NCBI GenBank assembly: GCA_910585665.1
Contig: CAJUFI010000036.1
Location: 1 to 42,194, forward strand
Origin: an uncultured Acetatifactor sp.
Lineage (GTDB): Bacteria; Bacillota; Clostridia; Lachnospirales; Lachnospiraceae
DNA: 42,194 nt
Direction: 5' to 3'
In this document: one piece after another, positions 22,423-30,572 of the stretch
Position numbering within the stretch: position 1 is the stretch's first letter
Layout of the letters: every line of letters begins with the position of its first letter
Notes under the pieces: model-generated
What the model was told of the DNA's origin: nothing
Databases searched by the model: none
The model's input: the letters and a program-made list of their open reading frames with translations, nothing else
Made by a program: the position numbers and the translations under genes

Positions 22423-22449
22423 AAAAAAAGGAGCTACGACTCCTTTTTT
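22423..22449 (-). terminator. Intrinsic terminator overlapping the end of cinA
   Basis: AAAAAAAGGAG (22423-22433), loop CTACGA, CTCCTTTTTT (22440-22449). The last cinA codons and the TAG stop (22434-22436) lie inside the hairpin. The T-run follows on the minus strand, so recA depends on its own promoter. Confidence 0.8.
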
Positions 22450-23705
22450 CCGAAAGTCACCTTGCTGAAATATTCCAGGATGCAGCTGCGCATCAGGGTC
22501 AGGGCCGCCGAGACCGCAGACTCCCTTATCTTGCCGCGGTTCCCGGAGAACTGGCATTTCTTCACCGTGACCTTCCCCTTCACGTAACAGGCCATGTACA
22601 CCAGCCCCACCGGCTTCTCCTCGGTGCCCCCATCGGGCCCCGCGATGCCTGTGATGGATACGGCCACGTCCGCCTTGCTCATCAAAGCCGCCCCCTTGGC
22701 CATCTCCTCCGCAGTCTTCTCGCTCACCGCCCCGTGCTTTTGCAGGGTGCTCTTCTTGACCCCCAGGAAGCGCCGCTTGACCTTGTTGGAATAGGTGACC
22801 ATGCCGAACTTGTACACCTCGGAGATGCCCGGCACATTCACCAGCCTGGCGGAGAGCAGGCCTCCCGTGCAGGACTCCGCGCATGTGACCGTCAGATGGT
22901 TGGCCAGAAGGAGATCCGCCACGGACTTCTCCAGCGTCGTCTCCTCCTCCGTGGTATAGACATGGTTGCCGAATCTGGCCTTTAGCTCCTTCACCATGGG
23001 CTTGATCAGCTTCATGGCCTCCTTTTTGTCCCCTGCGCCTGCCGTGACGCGGATGTGCACCTCCCCTGTCTTGGCATAGGTGGCGATGGTGGGATTGGTC
23101 TGGGCATCAATCAGATCCTTCACCATGGTCTCCGCCTTGCTTTCGCCCACGCCGCAGATTTTGACGGTGGTGGAGCAGATGACCTGGGAATTCAGGGATT
23201 CCAGGTAGGGAGCCACGCTCTCCTCGAACATGGGATACAGCTCGTTCGGCGGGCCAGGGAGAAGAATCACCCTCGCCTCCTCCGTCTCCAGGATGACCCC
23301 GGGGGCGGTGCCGTTGCGGTTCGCCAGGACGATGGCCCCCTCGGGGAGCATGGCCTGCTTCCAGTTGTTGTCCGTGGGTTCCAGGCCCTTTTGAGCGAAA
23401 AACGCTTCGATGGCCTTCTTGCTGGGCTCATGGAGATACAGAGGCTTTCCGCAGACCTTCGCCGCGGTCTCCTTGGTCAGGTCGTCCTCGGTGGGCCCCA
23501 GGCCTCCGGAGAGAATCACGATGTCGGCCCGCCCGAGAGCGGTCCTAAGCACCTGGCTGAGCCGCTCCGCATTGTCCCCCACCACAGTCTGGAAATAGCA
23601 GGAAAGCCCAAGCCCCGCACATTTCTCCGCCAGATAAGCCCCGTTGGTGTTCACGATATTACCCAACAGAATCTCCGTTCCTACGCATATCAGTTCAACT
23701 ACCAT
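22434..23705 (-). CDS. cinA: CinA family protein (competence/damage-inducible; NMN amidase-like)
   Basis: 423 residues. N-terminal MoCF/MoaB-like domain (1-170; VGTEILLGNIVNTNGAYLAEKC, SGGLGPTEDDLTKE) and C-terminal CinA domain (about 260-415; TCAESCTGGLLSARLV, SITGIAGPDGGTEEKPVGLVY). Members hydrolyse NMN and/or ADP-ribose, salvaging NAD breakdown products. ATG 23705 has GGAGAAAGGAAAAAT upstream. Sits between pgsA and recA, as in many Firmicutes. Confidence 0.95.
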   Translation of the reverse strand: MVVELICVGTEILLGNIVNTNGAYLAEKCAGLGLSCYFQTVVGDNAERLSQVLRTALGRADIVILSGGLGPTEDDLTKETAAKVCGKPLYLHEPSKKAIEAFFAQKGLEPTDNNWKQAMLPEGAIVLANRNGTAPGVILETEEARVILLPGPPNELYPMFEESVAPYLESLNSQVICSTTVKICGVGESKAETMVKDLIDAQTNPTIATYAKTGEVHIRVTAGAGDKKEAMKLIKPMVKELKARFGNHVYTTEEETTLEKSVADLLLANHLTVTCAESCTGGLLSARLVNVPGISEVYKFGMVTYSNKVKRRFLGVKKSTLQKHGAVSEKTAEEMAKGAALMSKADVAVSITGIAGPDGGTEEKPVGLVYMACYVKGKVTVKKCQFSGNRGKIRESAVSAALTLMRSCILEYFSKVTFGKKES

Positions 23706-23768
23706 ATTTTTCCTTTCTCCTATGCCTGCCCGTCCCCAGGGACCTAGCCCGCAGCCTTGCAGACAGCG

Positions 23769-24350
23769 CTACTTTTGTTCTTTCATCACGCCCTTGTTCT
23801 TGATCAGATAGTCCGCCAGGGACACAACGGTCAGCACCACGGCCACCCACATGACGATGTCCGTCACGACCTGAAGCTGCGGGATGTTGGCAATCATCAA
23901 GCATATCATCACCATCTGGAACACGGTCTTGAACTTCCCCCAGTAGCTGGCGGCTATGACTACATCATTGTCTGCTGCCACCAGCCGGAAGCCGCTGATG
24001 ATGAACTCTCTGCTGATGATCACGATGACGATCCAGGCGGGAATCCGTCCCAGCTCCACCAGCGCGATCATGGCTGCGCTGACCAGGAGCTTGTCGGCCA
24101 GAGGATCCATGAATTTGCCGAAGTTCGTCACCAGGTCATACTTCCTGGCGATCCAGCCGTCTATCAGATCCGTGAGGCTGGCGACGATGAAGAACGCCAG
24201 CGCGATATAATCCACCCATTCCATTATGCCGCCGAACATGGCCTGGTACCATCCCCAGCCGCCGCCCTTCCCCAGCAGGAGCACTGTGAACGGCAGAATC
24301 AGGATAATGCGGAATATCGTCAATTTATTGGGTAAATTCATCTTTTTCAT
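23769..24350 (-). CDS. pgsA: CDP-diacylglycerol-glycerol-3-phosphate 3-phosphatidyltransferase
   Basis: 193 residues, integral membrane enzyme making phosphatidylglycerol phosphate from CDP-diacylglycerol. The CDP-alcohol phosphotransferase motif is complete: D61, D64-G65, A68-R69, G78, D82, D86. About five membrane segments. Its ATG overlaps the rimO stop (ATGA), so translation is coupled. Confidence 0.96.
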   Translation of the reverse strand: MKKMNLPNKLTIFRIILILPFTVLLLGKGGGWGWYQAMFGGIMEWVDYIALAFFIVASLTDLIDGWIARKYDLVTNFGKFMDPLADKLLVSAAMIALVELGRIPAWIVIVIISREFIISGFRLVAADNDVVIAASYWGKFKTVFQMVMICLMIANIPQLQVVTDIVMWVAVVLTVVSLADYLIKNKGVMKEQK

Positions 24351-25690
24351 AACTGCTCCTCCGTGTCCTCTATCATTTCGCCCACCAGATCATATTCGTT
24401 GGACTCCGTGACCACCGCCCGGACGAAATCCCCGCTCATCAGCGCGGCCCGGGTGTGCAGAAACAGATACCCGTCCACATCCGGCGCGTCCCGGTAAGTC
24501 CTGGTCACGTACACATCCTCGTCCGCCACCTTGCCCTCCACCATCACCGTGAAGGTCTGCCCTATCATCTTCTCCGCCTTCTCGAAAGCGATGGCCTGCT
24601 GCAGCTCCATCAGCTCGTCCCGCCGGGCTTCCTTCACTTCCTCCGCTATCTGGTCCGGCATCCCGGCGGCGGCGGTGTCCTCCTCCTGGGAATAGGCGAA
24701 TACCCCCAGCCTGTCGAATTCCATCTCGTTTACGAAACGGTACAGCTCCTCAAAGTCCTCCTGGGTCTCCCCCGGGAATCCGCTGATCAGGGTGGTCCGC
24801 AGACAGATGTCCGGAATCCGCTCCCGCAGCCTCCCGATCCGCAGGCGCAGTTCCTCCTCATTGGTGCGCCTGCCCATGCGCCGCAGGATTCCGTCCGCGG
24901 CGTGCTGGATGGGGATATCCAGGTAATGGCAGATTTTCGGCTCTGTGGCGATCACGTCCACCAGCTCCTCCGTGATTTCCTCCGGGTAGCAGTACAGTAC
25001 CCTGATCCAGCGCAGCCCCTCTATGGCAGCCAGCGCCTTCAGCAGCCTGGGCAGGCATTTTTCCCCGTAGAGATCCACGCCGTAGAGGGTGGTCTCCTGG
25101 GCCACGAGAATCAGTTCCCGGACACCGCCCTCCGCCAGCCCTTCCGCCTGCTCCAGCAGCGCGTCCATGGGAATGCTCCTGTAGTCCCCCCGGACCTTGG
25201 GTATGATGCAGTAGGTGCAGCGCTTGCTGCAGCCCTCCGCAATCTTCAGATAGGCGAAGTGCCCTCCTGTGGTCACGACCCTCTCCCTGCATGCGGCCGG
25301 AGGCGACTCCAGGCTCCGATAGTGATCCCTTGCCCTGCCGGAGAGGACTTCCTCCACCGCCTCCCCGATTTCCTCTATGGCCGCCGTGCCCACCAGCGCG
25401 TCCACCTCGGGAATCTCCCTGCGGACTTCCTCCTGGTAGCGCTGAGCCAGGCAGCCCGCGGCGATCAGGGCCTTCAGCTTCCCCTCTCTGCGCAGATCCG
25501 CCATCTCCAGCAGCGTCCCTATGCTCTCCTCCTTGGCATCCCCGATGAAGCAGCAGGTATTGACAATCGCGATATCCGCTTCCTCCTCGTCATCGGTAAA
25601 GGAAAAACCTTTTTTCCGCAGAATGCCCAGCATCAGCTCCGTGTCGGCCAGATTCTTGTCACAGCCAAGCGATATCAATAAAATCTCCAT
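24347..25690 (-). CDS. rimO: Ribosomal protein S12 methylthiotransferase
   Basis: 447 residues. Radical-SAM enzyme that methylthiolates an Asp of S12. N-terminal UPF0004 domain with cluster ligands C10, C46 and C80; radical-SAM triad C154-C158-C161 (CSKRCTYC); C-terminal TRAM domain (about 375-440). The opening MEILLISLGCDKNLADTELML is typical of RimO rather than MiaB. Start ATG 25690 after GAGGTTTTT. A hairpin lies between rpoZ and this gene. Confidence 0.96.
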   Translation of the reverse strand: MEILLISLGCDKNLADTELMLGILRKKGFSFTDDEEEADIAIVNTCCFIGDAKEESIGTLLEMADLRREGKLKALIAAGCLAQRYQEEVRREIPEVDALVGTAAIEEIGEAVEEVLSGRARDHYRSLESPPAACRERVVTTGGHFAYLKIAEGCSKRCTYCIIPKVRGDYRSIPMDALLEQAEGLAEGGVRELILVAQETTLYGVDLYGEKCLPRLLKALAAIEGLRWIRVLYCYPEEITEELVDVIATEPKICHYLDIPIQHAADGILRRMGRRTNEEELRLRIGRLRERIPDICLRTTLISGFPGETQEDFEELYRFVNEMEFDRLGVFAYSQEEDTAAAGMPDQIAEEVKEARRDELMELQQAIAFEKAEKMIGQTFTVMVEGKVADEDVYVTRTYRDAPDVDGYLFLHTRAALMSGDFVRAVVTESNEYDLVGEMIEDTEEQL

Positions 25691-25708
25691 AAAAACCTCA
25701 TACGAAAA

Positions 25709-25729
25709 TAGCTGGCAAATCACCAGCTA
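25709..25729 (-). terminator. Terminator-like hairpin between rpoZ and rimO
   Basis: TAGCTGG (25709-25715) and CCAGCTA (25723-25729), loop of 7; on the minus strand TTTTCG follows. It may partially terminate or process the operon transcript here. Confidence 0.5.
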
Positions 25730-25763
25730 CCTTTTTCGTCCGACGAAAGACCGCTGCTCCGTC

Positions 25764-25994
25764 CTACTCGCCTCCCAGTATCTTGATTTTGCCCTGGTTC
25801 AGCTCCTCCACCGCCACGGACAAAGGCTTCTTGTCCCTGCCCTCCACCATGGCCTCCTCGCCGGCGATCAGCTGCCTCGCCCGCTTGGACGTGGCCATGA
25901 CGATGGAATAACGGCTGCTCACCACGGGGGCCTCGCCCTGCTCTACCTCACTGTTCACTACCTTCATCAGATCTGAATAAGATGGATGTAACAT
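25764..25994 (-). CDS. rpoZ: DNA-directed RNA polymerase omega subunit
   Basis: 76 residues. Chaperones beta-prime in RNA polymerase. Contains the conserved SRYSIVMATSKRARQLI and the C-terminal KPLSVAVEELNQGKI. The start codon overlaps the gmk stop by one base (TAATG), so it is coupled to gmk, as in most Firmicutes. Confidence 0.95.
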   Translation of the reverse strand: MLHPSYSDLMKVVNSEVEQGEAPVVSSRYSIVMATSKRARQLIAGEEAMVEGRDKKPLSVAVEELNQGKIKILGGE

Positions 25995-26644
25995 TATTCT
26001 TGCGCTCCTTTCGCGAAACTTCGCAGTCCCTCTCTGATTTCCTTTACGAACTTTTCCCTTCTCACCGGGGCCCGGCGTGCGGCGTCTACCAGCCGCTGCA
26101 CCTCCTCGGCGCTCTCCTCCAGCTTATCGTTCACCACCAGATAGTCGTATGCCTCCACGCCCTCGGACTCCTCCGCGGCCCGGGCCAGGCGGTTGGCGAT
26201 CGCCTCCTCGCTCTCCGTGCCCCTTCCCTCCAGCCTGCGCTTCAGCTCCTCCGCATTGGGGGGCGTCACGAAAATCAGCAGGCTCTCCGGGAACTTTTTC
26301 TTGATCTTCAGCGCTCCCTGTATCTCAATCTCCAGGATGACGTTCTGCCCCGCCTCCAGCCGCTCCTCCACGTAAGCTTTCGGCGTGCCGTAATAATTTC
26401 CACAGTAGGACGCATATTCAATCAGCCCGCCCTTTTCTATCTCTTCCTCGAAATGGGCCTTGTCCGTGAAGAAATATTCCACGCCGTCCCGCTCCCCTGC
26501 CCGGGGCGCCCGGGTGGTCATGGAAACCGACAGGGCATAGTCATCGTACCTGCGCAGAAGTTCTTTCACCAGTGTGCCCTTTCCCGCACCGGAAAAACCG
26601 GATATGACAATCAATATCCCTTTTTGTTCCATATTACTTTTCAT
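25994..26644 (-). CDS. gmk: Guanylate kinase
   Basis: 216 residues. Phosphorylates GMP to GDP. P-loop GFSGAGKGT (16-24), GMP-binding SMTTRAPRAGERDGVEY..F and the lid RLARAAEES. ATG 26644 has GGAGGGGACGG upstream and lies inside the end of remA (11-base overlap), so the two are translated in series. Confidence 0.97.
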   Translation of the reverse strand: MKSNMEQKGILIVISGFSGAGKGTLVKELLRRYDDYALSVSMTTRAPRAGERDGVEYFFTDKAHFEEEIEKGGLIEYASYCGNYYGTPKAYVEERLEAGQNVILEIEIQGALKIKKKFPESLLIFVTPPNAEELKRRLEGRGTESEEAIANRLARAAEESEGVEAYDYLVVNDKLEESAEEVQRLVDAARRAPVRREKFVKEIREGLRSFAKGAQE

Positions 26645-26912
26645 CCGTCCCCTCCACGCTGCACTCCTCCGTCATCTGCGCACCGCCCTGTACCCGCCCG
26701 GCGATGGTCTCCGGCAGAAGCGCCGACAGCACCACCTGGCTGTTCTCCATCACCAGCACGGACTTGGTCTTGCGCCCCTGGGTGGCATCGATGGCGGTGC
26801 CCTTCTCCTTGGCGCTCTGAACCATCCGCTTCACCGGCGCGGAGTCAGGGCTGACGATGGCGATGATCTTCGCAGTATTCACGATGTTACCAAATCCGAT
26901 ATGGATAAGCAT
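26634..26912 (-). CDS. remA: RemA-like regulator (DUF370)
   Basis: 92 residues. The N-terminus MLIHIGFGNIVNTAKIIAIVSPDSAPVKRM and DATQGRKTKSVLVMENSQVVLSAL are diagnostic. In Bacillus subtilis RemA is a DNA-binding activator of biofilm matrix and osmoprotection genes. The C-terminal 20 residues are an unconserved acidic tail overlapping gmk. Placed between yicC and gmk as in most Firmicutes. Confidence 0.92.
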   Translation of the reverse strand: MLIHIGFGNIVNTAKIIAIVSPDSAPVKRMVQSAKEKGTAIDATQGRKTKSVLVMENSQVVLSALLPETIAGRVQGGAQMTEECSVEGTDEK

Positions 26913-26925
26913 GCTGCACTGACCT

Positions 26926-27804
26926 CTATTCTATATTCTGAATCTGCTCGCGGACCTTCTCGATCTCTGTCTTCAGCTCGATGGCGCAGTTGGAAATCTC
27001 CAGATTGCCGGATTTGGACAGAATCGTGTTGGCCTCCCGGTTCATCTCCTGGGCGATGAAGTCCAGCTTCCTGCCGATGGCGCCGCCCTCCTGCAGGGTA
27101 TCTCTGGTGGTCTCGATGTGGCTGCAGAGCCTTACGATCTCCTCGTCCACGCATACCTTATCCGCGAAAATGGTGACTTCCGTCAGCAGCCTGCCCTCGT
27201 CCACGCTGGTGTCCTCCAGAAGCTCCCGAACCCGCTCCTCCAGCCTCCTGTGGTACTCCTCCACAATCTGGGGGGCACGCTCCGAAATGAAATCCACCTT
27301 TCTGCGCATCCCTTCCAGCTTCTCCAACAAATCCTCCTTCAGGTGCTCGCCCTCGGCCACGCGGGTATCCACGAACATCCTGGCGGCACCCACCACGGCC
27401 CTGCGCAGTTCCTTCCAGAGCTCCTCCTCGTCCACCCCGGTCTCTTCCATGGTGAAAATCTCCGGGAACCTGGCCAGAACCGACACGCGGACATCATCCT
27501 CCAGCTGGAAATCCTGTGCCATCCGGCGCAGATACCCCAGATACTCCGCCGCCAGGTCCCTGTTATAGCGGACCACGGAGGTCTTCTCCGAGAAATCCTC
27601 ATAGGAGATGAACACGTCCACCTTGCCGCGGGAAATGTAGCTCTTCAGCTCGCTGCGGATGGAAGACTCAAAAAAACCAAGTGCCTTCGGCATCTTGATA
27701 TTCACATCCAGATAGCGGTGGTTCACCGATTTGATTTCCACCGTGAATTTCCTGTCGTTCTCGGCGACTTCGCATCTGCCGAAACCGGTCATGCTCTTGA
27801 TCAT
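26926..27804 (-). CDS. YicC/YloC family endoribonuclease
   Basis: 292 residues. Begins MIKSMTGFGR, then EIKSVNHRYLDVNIKMP; the C-terminal domain has GRKLDFIAQEMNREANTILSKS. Homologues cleave RNA and help degrade small RNAs. Start ATG 27804 follows AGGAGCGCCT. First gene of the yicC-remA-gmk-rpoZ series, with a near-consensus promoter 46 bases upstream. Confidence 0.95.
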   Translation of the reverse strand: MIKSMTGFGRCEVAENDRKFTVEIKSVNHRYLDVNIKMPKALGFFESSIRSELKSYISRGKVDVFISYEDFSEKTSVVRYNRDLAAEYLGYLRRMAQDFQLEDDVRVSVLARFPEIFTMEETGVDEEELWKELRRAVVGAARMFVDTRVAEGEHLKEDLLEKLEGMRRKVDFISERAPQIVEEYHRRLEERVRELLEDTSVDEGRLLTEVTIFADKVCVDEEIVRLCSHIETTRDTLQEGGAIGRKLDFIAQEMNREANTILSKSGNLEISNCAIELKTEIEKVREQIQNIE

Positions 27805-27849
27805 AGGCGCTCCTGTCCGGGAGTGACTCCCTGCTACATACTTCATTTT

Positions 27850-27878
27850 ATTATAGATGAAGTTTCGTAAAGCGTCAA
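27850..27878 (-). promoter_or_regulatory. Sigma-A promoter of the yicC operon
   Basis: Minus strand TTGACG (27873-27878), 17 bases, TATAAT (27850-27855). Confidence 0.85.
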
Positions 27879-28150
27879 GGGGCACAGGGGAGCCTTTTCC
27901 AGATTTTTACGATAAACGCATCCATTTTCATCCTTACTCTATTGACTTTTTTGTAAATTTCTGCATACCCCTTCCATTTTTGGTACGTTTATGGCATGAC
28001 AAATTATCATAAAAAAATGAAACAGATTTTCCGTCATAGCGCTCCGCCCTGCCTCCATTCTGACAATCCACCATTGCAGCAATGCCTTTCTGTGTTAACA
28101 GTTCAACATATCCACGCATAATTTTCTACCGTTTCCTTCATAATCAGTCG
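27879..28150. other. AT-rich divergent intergenic region
   Basis: Between the yicC promoter and the promoter of the membrane protein gene. A 61-codon minus-strand frame (28119-27934, MRGYVELLTQKG...) has only a distant AAGGAAACGG and matches nothing I know; I do not call it a gene. Confidence 0.4.
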
Positions 28151-28179
28151 TTGCAAACTGTACAGGATCATGTCATAAT
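28151..28179 (+). promoter_or_regulatory. Sigma-A promoter of the membrane protein-rqcH pair
   Basis: TTGCAA (28151-28156), 17 bases, CATAAT (28174-28179), 34 bases before the start codon. Confidence 0.65.
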
Positions 28180-28213
28180 AAGAAGAGCATATCCTACAAA
28201 AGGAGCAGACGCC

Positions 28214-28645
28214 ATGTATACGATTCAAACGCAAAAAGGCAGCAATCTCACATTGCTTCTCGCAATCATTATGTTGCTGGCCGGATCCAGGTTCTTCTCG
28301 GCCCTTTTCATGACCAGCCAGGAAGAGGCTGTGGCCTACTTGCCGCTTCTTCTTGTCCTGTACGGCACCCTTCTGTTCGGCAGCCTTTTTCTGCTGATTC
28401 GATTGGTGAAGACACGCAAGCATAAGCTGATCTTACATGAGAACAGCATGACATATATGCCCCTCTTCGGCGCGCCGAAGCTCCTTTCCTACCATGACCT
28501 GCAGAAGGTGTCCATCGGTGGGAAGATGTACATCATTTACACCAGGAATGGGAAGAAACTGGTCACCTTCAGCGACTTCCACATGGAGAATGCCAGGGAA
28601 GTGGTCGCCTTTCTGAAAGCGAAGGGCGTCAGGACCGAGATTTAG
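28214..28645 (+). CDS. Small membrane protein with PH-like domain, function unknown
   Basis: 143 residues. Two membrane segments (about 12-31 and 42-65) followed by a soluble domain (70-140; HKLILHENSMTYMPLFG..., VSIGGKMYIIYTRNGKKLVTFSDFHMENAREVV) whose strand pattern and C-terminal helix resemble bacterial PH-like membrane domains. I do not recognise a named family. The start is ATG 28214 after AAAAGGAG; the frame extends upstream without coding character. It lies 15 bases before rqcH and is probably cotranscribed with it. Confidence 0.75.
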   Translation: MYTIQTQKGSNLTLLLAIIMLLAGSRFFSALFMTSQEEAVAYLPLLLVLYGTLLFGSLFLLIRLVKTRKHKLILHENSMTYMPLFGAPKLLSYHDLQKVSIGGKMYIIYTRNGKKLVTFSDFHMENAREVVAFLKAKGVRTEI

Positions 28646-28660
28646 ACGGAGGACGGAAAA

Positions 28661-30451
28661 ATGGCCTTTGACGGCGTGACCATAGCGAACGTGGTCTCAG
28701 AACTGAAAAAAGAGCTGATTGGCGGGCGGCTCTATAAAATCGCCCAGCCGGAAGCGGACGAGCTGCTCCTGACAATCAAGCAGCCCTCCGGGCAGAAGCG
28801 CCTGCTGATCTCCGCGGAAGCTTCCCTGCCCCTGATCTATCTGACAGAGAGCAACAAGCCGAGCCCCATGACGGCCCCCAACTTCTGCATGCTGCTGCGC
28901 AAACATCTGGCCAACGGCCGCATTACGGACATCTCCCAGCCCGGGCTGGAGCGCATCGTCCATATCGGCATAGAGCATCTGGACGAGATGGGCGATTTGC
29001 GCCGGAAGACCCTGGTCGTAGAGATCATGGGGAAGCACAGCAACATCATCTTCTGCAACGACGACGGCACGATCATCGACAGCATTAAGCATGTGTCCGC
29101 GGCGGTGAGCTCCCTCCGGGAGGTGCTGCCGGGCAAGCCCTATTTCGTGGCCCAGACCCAGGACAAGCTGGACGCCCTGGCCACGGACTACGATGGATTC
29201 CGGGAAGCCCTGGCAGCCAGGCCCCAGCCGGCTTTCAAGGCCATCTACGGCAGCTTTACCGGCATCTCCCCCGTGCTGGCCCAGGAGCTGTGCCAGGAAG
29301 CCGGCGTGGACGGGGATTTCCCCACGGCCGCGCTGACGGAAGCCGATTATGAAAATCTGTACCGGGCCTTCGACGCCATGAAGACAGCCATCCTGGAAGA
29401 GCGCTTCACGCCCAACATCGCCTACACCGACGGCGCTCCGGCGGAGTTCTGCGCCCTTCCCCTGACCATGTACGGCTATGGCCGCCGGGAGGCCGGGCCG
29501 GATTCCCGGCCGGGGGGCTATGTGGTGCTCTATGACTCCATGTCCGCCCTGCTGGAGCATTATTACGCGGAAAAGAACGTGCTGACCCGCATCCGCCAGA
29601 AATCGGCGGACCTGCGGCGCATCGTACAGACTGCCCTGGAGCGGAACGTGAAGAAGTACGACCTGCAGCTGCGCCAGATGAAGGACACGGAAAAGCGGGA
29701 GACCTACCGCATCTACGGAGAGCTGCTAAACACCTACGGCTACAGCGCCCAGCCCGGCGCCAAGTCCTTCGAGGCCCTAAACTATTATACCAACGAGAAC
29801 GTGACGATCCCCCTGGACCCCACCCTCTCCGCCACAGAGAACGCCAAGAAATATTTCGACAAATACGGAAAGATGAAGCGCACCTACGAGGCCCTGTCGG
29901 AATTGACCAAGGAAGTCAAAGAGGAGATCGTGCATCTGGAATCCATCTCCAACGCCCTGGACATCGCCCTCTACGAAGAGGACCTGGCCCAGATCAAGGA
30001 AGAGCTGACCCAGAGCGATTACATCCGCAGGAAGGGCGGAGCCCGCAAGGACGGCGCAAAAAAGCAGAAGGCCGCCAGCAAGCCCTTCCACTATATCAGC
30101 AGCGACGGCTTCCACATCTATGTGGGGAAAAACAATTTCCAGAACGATGAACTGACCTTCAAATTCGCCACAGGCAACGACTGGTGGTTCCACGCCAAGC
30201 AGCAGCCCGGCTCCCATGTGATCGTCAAGGCCGAAAACGCCGGGGAGCTGCCCGACCGCACCTTTGAGGAGGCCGCCCGCCTGGCCGCCTATTACTCCAA
30301 AGGCCGGGGACAGGAGAAAGTAGAAATAGATTATGTCCAGAAGAAACATGTAAAAAAGCCAAACGGCGCCAAGCCAGGCTTCGTAGTCTACTACACCAAT
30401 TACTCCATGGCCATAGACAGCGACATCTCCGGCATCAGGCCTGCGGAATGA
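28661..30451 (+). CDS. rqcH: Ribosome quality control protein RqcH (NFACT family)
   Basis: 596 residues. Binds stalled 50S subunits and directs Ala-tail addition to the trapped nascent chain; older annotation calls it fibronectin-binding protein. NFACT-N at the start (MAFDGVTIANVVSELKKEL...; NFCMLLRKHLANGRI; GKHSNIIF), helix-hairpin-helix and coiled coils in the middle (about 300-450), and an NFACT-R domain with NDWWFHAKQQPGSHVIVK near 506-523. Start ATG 28661 has GGAGGACGGAAAA upstream. Confidence 0.95.
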   Translation: MAFDGVTIANVVSELKKELIGGRLYKIAQPEADELLLTIKQPSGQKRLLISAEASLPLIYLTESNKPSPMTAPNFCMLLRKHLANGRITDISQPGLERIVHIGIEHLDEMGDLRRKTLVVEIMGKHSNIIFCNDDGTIIDSIKHVSAAVSSLREVLPGKPYFVAQTQDKLDALATDYDGFREALAARPQPAFKAIYGSFTGISPVLAQELCQEAGVDGDFPTAALTEADYENLYRAFDAMKTAILEERFTPNIAYTDGAPAEFCALPLTMYGYGRREAGPDSRPGGYVVLYDSMSALLEHYYAEKNVLTRIRQKSADLRRIVQTALERNVKKYDLQLRQMKDTEKRETYRIYGELLNTYGYSAQPGAKSFEALNYYTNENVTIPLDPTLSATENAKKYFDKYGKMKRTYEALSELTKEVKEEIVHLESISNALDIALYEEDLAQIKEELTQSDYIRRKGGARKDGAKKQKAASKPFHYISSDGFHIYVGKNNFQNDELTFKFATGNDWWFHAKQQPGSHVIVKAENAGELPDRTFEEAARLAAYYSKGRGQEKVEIDYVQKKHVKKPNGAKPGFVVYYTNYSMAIDSDISGIRPAE

Positions 30452-30478
30452 CCCAAAAATAATGCCGGTCCGGCGTCA

Positions 30479-30518
30479 CGGCAGCAGAATCTCCCCTGAG
30501 GCGGGCTTTCTGCTGCCG
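30479..30518. terminator. Hairpin between convergent rqcH and flippase genes
   Basis: CGGCAGCAGAA (30479-30489) and TTCTGCTGCCG (30508-30518) form a perfect 11-bp stem with an 18-base loop. T-runs are poor on both sides. Confidence 0.55.
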
Positions 30519-30572
30519 CGGACAATCGCCGAATCGGCACTGTTTTTCTGCGATTTTCTTTTCCCTTCGCGC

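Noticed and set aside
27934..28119. 61-codon minus-strand frame MRGYVELLTQKG...
   Set aside because: The ribosome site is too far, there is no recognisable family, and it lies in AT-rich promoter DNA.
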